From Camelimonas fluminis (GTDB lineage Bacteria; Pseudomonadota; Alphaproteobacteria; Rhizobiales; Beijerinckiaceae): DNA of 34,878 nucleotides. The notes beneath the pieces are model-generated. The model searched no databases. It saw only the letters and a list, made by a program, of their open reading frames with translations, and was not told the origin of the DNA. Positions 31,277-34,878 of this stretch are shown here, piece after piece (within the stretch, counting starts at the first letter, position 1; each line of letters starts with the position of its first letter). The DNA is taken from positions 1 to 34,878 of the forward strand of contig NZ_BNCG01000027.1 in assembly GCF_014656355.1 (NCBI RefSeq), written 5' to 3'. A program made the translations under genes and the position numbers.

Positions 31277-33163
31277 ATGCGCTGGGCTTTTGATGGATTT
31301 GTCCGCGTGATGTGGAACGGCGCGGTTGGGCTATGTTTTTGCTGCCTTTTGATATTCGTCGGGATGGGACAGGCGCAGGCCGCGTCTATCATTGGATCGT
31401 CGGGGACTGCTTCGGCAGCGACGGTGGCGGAGGCCATCCGTGGGTCCAGTCTCAACTCAAATCTGAAGCAGTACGCGGACGATATTGGCCAACTCGCGAT
31501 GTTCGAGTCCGGCGGCAAGCTTGGAGTTTATAACGGGAGTTGCTGTACGGGCCTTCTCCAGATGAACCGGAGCAACCTCGCTGCGCAAGGTTTGACGCCG
31601 GAGCAATACGCTAACATGGGTGTCAACGAGCAGGTTGAGGTTTGGGCGAAGCTGACAAATTCGGCGGCTAATTCAGCGCCTGTTCGTCAGCTGATGGGTA
31701 TGGAGACGTTCGACGGACGGAAAGTCGACGGTTCGCTGGTTCTGGCGTGCATCCAGCTTGGAACTGGCAATTGCCAAACGATGCTCAGGAGCGGAAGCTG
31801 TTCCGGGTTTGCGGACAAAAACGGCACGACCATCTGCAAGATGGCCGACGCAATGCGGGGAAAAACGAACCTCGGGACAGATAGCGAAGGCACCAAGCAG
31901 GACGCGACGAAATCGGAGACGGGTGACACGTTGTCAGCCACGATCCTTGAAAGCGCAAACAAGTGCTGGGCCTGCACGGTGATTGTTAAAACCGGTGAGG
32001 TCGCTGTTCAGGTGGTTCCTGCGGTGCTTGAGAAGCTGACAAGCGTTGTGCTGCCTTTGATGGCGGTCGTTTTCGCGATTGTCACCGCGTTTATGATCGG
32101 GCGTGGCTTTTTGTGGCCGGGTCTTATGAGGTGGTCGGATATCTGGTGGAATATGGCGCGGTTCGTCGCGGTATATGCGCTGATTTCCATCTCATCGTTC
32201 GCATCCGAGTATGTGATGGGCTATGCGTTTTACCCATCGCTGCAGTTGGGCGCCGCCATTGGTGAGATGGGTGTAGAGCAGGGCAATGCTGCGTTCGGTG
32301 TGAGCAATGCAAAACAGAACTGTCAGTTCGTCCAGGTTGATACCTCGATAAGTTTTCAGGCGAATGCCACTATCGACAACATGTCCCAGCTGGCGTGCAA
32401 GGTGCACATGGCGGCTTATGGGCCTGTGGTGGCGGGCGCCACGCTTCTTTCGCAGAAGAAGGCGGAGGCGACGCCTGCGGACTGGGGCACGGGTATTGTG
32501 GTGTCGGTGATATCCCTGTTTCTGATTGTCGCTTCGATCCTTGCTCTGGCGGCATTTGCAATGAGTGTTGTGGAGGCGTTGATCAAGTTGGCGGTCACGC
32601 TGTCGTTGAGCCCGATCATCCTCTTTTTCTGGATATTCAGGCGGACCCGGTATCTTGCGGTGAACGGGTTTAACCTCCTGCTGTATGGCGTTCTCCTGCT
32701 GGCCTTCTCGGGTCTGCTGGCGTCGGTGTCGACGTTCGTTCTCACGCGGCTAATTGGCCAGGGCATGGGGCAGTCCGGGGGCAATCCGACGCTGGAGCAG
32801 GTGTATAATTGGGTGAACACCCAGATGTCGCAAGGCGGTGAGGTTTCAGGGTTGGTGTTGTTCGCATCCTTCTCGATCGCCGCTGCGATGATGGCTTCCC
32901 ATTTGCTGCGCGCCGGCGGTGATATCGCGGCGTCTCTGACGGGGGCGAGGATGGGGCAGATTACAAATGGCGTGGTGGCAGGCGTCCGTTCCTTTGCGAT
33001 GATTTCTGGCGGTGGTCCGGCGGTTGGCGCAGCGATGGCGACTGGTTACTTCGGAACACGTGCTGGCATCGGAGCGATTGGCGCCGGCGCCGCTGGGGTT
33101 ATCAATGGGGGCAAGCAGATTATCGGCAGCGCTGGGCGCATTGTCGGTCGGGGTGGTGGTTAG
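31277..33163 (+). CDS. VirB6/TrbL-like membrane protein with N-terminal transglycosylase-like domain
   Basis: About 628 residues from the ATG at 31277. This start has AGGAAA five bases upstream and gives a proper signal peptide ending near GQAQA. An upstream GTG would add 46 residues. Residues 60-180 look like a lysozyme/transglycosylase module: MFESGG with candidate catalytic Glu77, then SCCTGLLQMN (residues 88-97), with several cysteines. The rest has at least five membrane segments (VLPLMAVVFAIVTAFMIGRG; IVVSVISLFLIVASILALAA; LVLFASFSIAAAMMASHLLR) in the layout of VirB6/TrbL channel proteins. The glycine-rich tail also fits. It would form the inner-membrane part of a mating channel. The fusion of wall-lytic and channel parts is inferred, and the family assignment is moderate. 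Confidence 0.72.
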   Translation: MRWAFDGFVRVMWNGAVGLCFCCLLIFVGMGQAQAASIIGSSGTASAATVAEAIRGSSLNSNLKQYADDIGQLAMFESGGKLGVYNGSCCTGLLQMNRSNLAAQGLTPEQYANMGVNEQVEVWAKLTNSAANSAPVRQLMGMETFDGRKVDGSLVLACIQLGTGNCQTMLRSGSCSGFADKNGTTICKMADAMRGKTNLGTDSEGTKQDATKSETGDTLSATILESANKCWACTVIVKTGEVAVQVVPAVLEKLTSVVLPLMAVVFAIVTAFMIGRGFLWPGLMRWSDIWWNMARFVAVYALISISSFASEYVMGYAFYPSLQLGAAIGEMGVEQGNAAFGVSNAKQNCQFVQVDTSISFQANATIDNMSQLACKVHMAAYGPVVAGATLLSQKKAEATPADWGTGIVVSVISLFLIVASILALAAFAMSVVEALIKLAVTLSLSPIILFFWIFRRTRYLAVNGFNLLLYGVLLLAFSGLLASVSTFVLTRLIGQGMGQSGGNPTLEQVYNWVNTQMSQGGEVSGLVLFASFSIAAAMMASHLLRAGGDIAASLTGARMGQITNGVVAGVRSFAMISGGGPAVGAAMATGYFGTRAGIGAIGAGAAGVINGGKQIIGSAGRIVGRGGG

Positions 33164-33188
33164 AGTGCGTCGGCTCGCGTTGGAATAA

Positions 33189-33220
33189 AAAAGGCCCCGG
33201 ACTATTGTCCGGGGCCTTTT
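33189..33220. terminator. Bidirectional Rho-independent terminator
   Basis: AAAAGGCCCCGGAC (33189-33202) pairs perfectly with GTCCGGGGCCTTTT (33207-33220), a 14-base stem with loop tatt and A/T runs on both sides. It separates the plus-strand gene ending at 33163 from the convergent UvrD-like gene ending at 33233. Confidence 0.92.
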
Positions 33221-33232
33221 ACTTTGTGTGCG

Positions 33233-34878
33233 CTACCGGTAGGTAGCGGTTTTGGTGAGCGCTGGTGAGATGTCGCCGAGGAACCGTGAAGGCGGGAGGT
33301 CGTACTCGCCGTGGAATGACTCGACCGAGGTGATGGTCGCTGTTTTCTTGGCTCTTGTGAGGCCGACGTAGGCCAGTCGTCGCTCTTCTTCAAGGTCGCG
33401 ACGCAGGCGGCTTTCCTCGTCGGCCGGGAGGTCCCGTGATGCGAGTTGGCGCACAATCCGCGATGAAGGGAAGATACCTTCAGACCACGCGGGGAGGATA
33501 ACGTGGTCAAATTCCAGGCCCTTTGCGGCGTGGATCGTGCCTATCCAGACACCGTCGGTAATTTCATTGTTATCGACCGGGTCTAGCGCCAGGGAGTCGA
33601 CCATTTCGTCGAGGTTCGGGGCGCTGGTGATTGCTGCCTGAAGTTCGGCGATCCGGTCTGCCCGGCGCTGGACGCCGGCATGGGCTTTGTTGCGGGCGAT
33701 CTTTTCGACGACGTTTCCGGCTTTTTCGGTTGCCTTGGCCAGGTCTTTGTCGAGTTCCAGCTCGACGACCACCTTTTCATAAATCTCGGCCGGGGGCACC
33801 TCGAGCTGATAGTCGTCCGCGAGTTCGTTGAGAAAGTTGAGGAGGTTTGTGAGGCCTTCGCCGAGCTTTCCTTTCAGTTCGCTCGACGCCAGGAGACTGG
33901 CGATGGCATCGATCATCGGAATATGGCGGGTGCGGGCCTCTTCCGACACCTTCTTCATTTTCGTTGGGCCGAGGCCCCTCGGTTTGGCGGTGAGGATTCG
34001 CTGCAGCGCGTAGTCGTCGCGTCGGTTTTTTGCAAATCGGAAGTAGGCGATAATATTTTGGATGTCTTGTGTTTCCTGGGCCTTCTTCCCCGCAGTGATG
34101 GTGAAGGGAATGCGCGCCTGAGCGAGGGGTAGCTGTATCGTGGCGAACATGGTGGCGTAGCGGCCGAGGATGGCAATGGAGTTGTAAGGCACGCCTTGCT
34201 CGTGAAGGTCCGCGATGGCGTTGACGATAGATGCAGCTTCCTGGCGGGGATCACTGAACCGGTAGTGCGTGATCGGTGCTCGCGCTGCTGCCATCGTATA
34301 GAGTTTTTTGCCCAGACGGTCTTCATTGCGGGCGATGAGCTTGTTGGCCGCGTCCAGGATTGACGAAGTGGAGCGGAAATTCTGCTCGAGCTTGATCACG
34401 TTTGCGCCGTTGTAGCGTCCCTGGAACGTCAGGATATTTTTGATCTCGGCGCCGCGCCATCCGTAGACGCTCTGATCCTCGTCACCAACGCATGTGATGT
34501 TCACCTGCGGATTGAGCATCAGGCGGATGAGGTGTTCCTGGGTGGCGTTTGTGTCCTGATACTCGTCGATCAGGACCATGCGGAACATGGTTTGGTAGTA
34601 GCGGCGAACCCCGGTATTTGTCTCGAGGAGTTCGACTGTTTTGATGATGATGTCGTTGTAGTCCAGGACCTGCGCATCAGCCTTCTCGCCGTCGTAGAGC
34701 ATGGCGATGTTTTCCAGGGCGTCCCTGGTCCCGAGGAGGCCGACAGTTTCTTCGGCCTTCCGGTTTTTCTGGAGGACGTCCCATGCGGCGACGGCGCCGT
34801 CACTGTTGCGCTCGGCGTCTAGAGCGCTTTTCGACCGCCATGAATCGCACCGGATTCCCTTTGTGGCTGACTTCTGAT
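33233..34878 (-). CDS. UvrD/PcrA-like SF1A helicase, 5' end outside the window
   Basis: A partial superfamily 1A 3'-5' helicase. The frame stays open from the stop at 33233 to the window edge (about 548 residues), so the start and motif I lie outside. An ATG at 34702 is internal. Visible are motif II LIDEYQDTN, motif III GDEDQSVYGWRGA, motif IV LEQNFRSTSSIL, motif V IHAAKGLEFDHVILP and motif VI EERRLAYVGLTRAKK. The C-terminus ends SRFLGDISPALTKTATYR, without the long Tudor-like tail of many UvrD proteins. It would unwind DNA during repair or rolling-circle replication. It is convergent with the VirB6-like gene and is the third helicase class in this element. Confidence 0.92.
   Translation of the reverse strand, partial: QKSATKGIRCDSWRSKSALDAERNSDGAVAAWDVLQKNRKAEETVGLLGTRDALENIAMLYDGEKADAQVLDYNDIIIKTVELLETNTGVRRYYQTMFRMVLIDEYQDTNATQEHLIRLMLNPQVNITCVGDEDQSVYGWRGAEIKNILTFQGRYNGANVIKLEQNFRSTSSILDAANKLIARNEDRLGKKLYTMAAARAPITHYRFSDPRQEAASIVNAIADLHEQGVPYNSIAILGRYATMFATIQLPLAQARIPFTITAGKKAQETQDIQNIIAYFRFAKNRRDDYALQRILTAKPRGLGPTKMKKVSEEARTRHIPMIDAIASLLASSELKGKLGEGLTNLLNFLNELADDYQLEVPPAEIYEKVVVELELDKDLAKATEKAGNVVEKIARNKAHAGVQRRADRIAELQAAITSAPNLDEMVDSLALDPVDNNEITDGVWIGTIHAAKGLEFDHVILPAWSEGIFPSSRIVRQLASRDLPADEESRLRRDLEEERRLAYVGLTRAKKTATITSVESFHGEYDLPPSRFLGDISPALTKTATYR

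Noticed and set aside
1-34878. CRISPR arrays, tRNA or rRNA genes, and tandem iteron-type origins
   Set aside because: No regularly spaced repeats, cloverleaf-like or rRNA-like sequence was seen on reading both strands by eye.

Overview
The window looks like a high-GC alphaproteobacterium (family not determinable from sequence alone). The basis is GC-rich codon use, Shine-Dalgarno-led starts with many GTG/TTG starts, and an antitoxin/PemK pair of the type common in Rhizobiales, Rhodospirillales and sphingomonads. No tRNA, rRNA, integrase, transposase, CRISPR array or obvious replication origin was seen.

Region 1 (1-3829) is an ordinary metabolic/stress cassette. A divergent LysR regulator faces a tight minus-strand operon of MFS exporter, cyclophilin-like exported protein, cupin protein and a zinc alcohol dehydrogenase that has lost its C-terminal third at the left edge.

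Region 2 (3994-7750) is a defence/addiction-type strip. It holds a class II Fic protein with a palindrome inside its promoter, a MazE-like/PemK-MazF toxin-antitoxin pair, and a nucleotidyltransferase-fold gene broken by a frameshift at a run of seven A/T. The toxin-antitoxin pair lies between two imperfect direct repeats of about 190 bp. Each repeat carries the 3' end of the nucleotidyltransferase gene, so the left copy is a relic of a duplicated gene.

Region 3 (7836-34878, running off the right edge) reads as the core of a large conjugative element or megaplasmid. Two gene classes are interleaved. The first is DNA metabolism, all on the minus strand: a DNA polymerase III alpha subunit, a DnaQ-type proofreading exonuclease immediately upstream of it, a small protein with an SSB-like acidic C-terminal tip, an SF2 DEAH helicase, a uracil-DNA-glycosylase-fold protein without Fe-S cysteines, a RecD2-like SF1B helicase and a UvrD/PcrA-like SF1A helicase cut by the window edge. 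The second is envelope and conjugation-type genes: two or three lipoproteins, several secreted proteins, a VirB1-like lytic transglycosylase, a polytopic VirB6/TrbL-like protein with its own lytic-transglycosylase-like N-terminal domain, small membrane proteins, and large unassigned proteins with one or two membrane segments.

The plus-strand genes (9608-12083, 20971-23269, 29722-30367, 31277-33163) are mostly envelope proteins. They are separated from the minus-strand blocks by clear hairpin terminators or by divergent intergenic regions with palindromes or TATAAT boxes. My inference is that the element brings a private set of replication and repair proteins together with a mating-channel apparatus. 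The most interesting feature is this combination: a polymerase III core, a candidate non-canonical SSB and a UDG-like protein carried within a secretion-gene island. Roughly a dozen conserved-looking proteins here remain unassigned.
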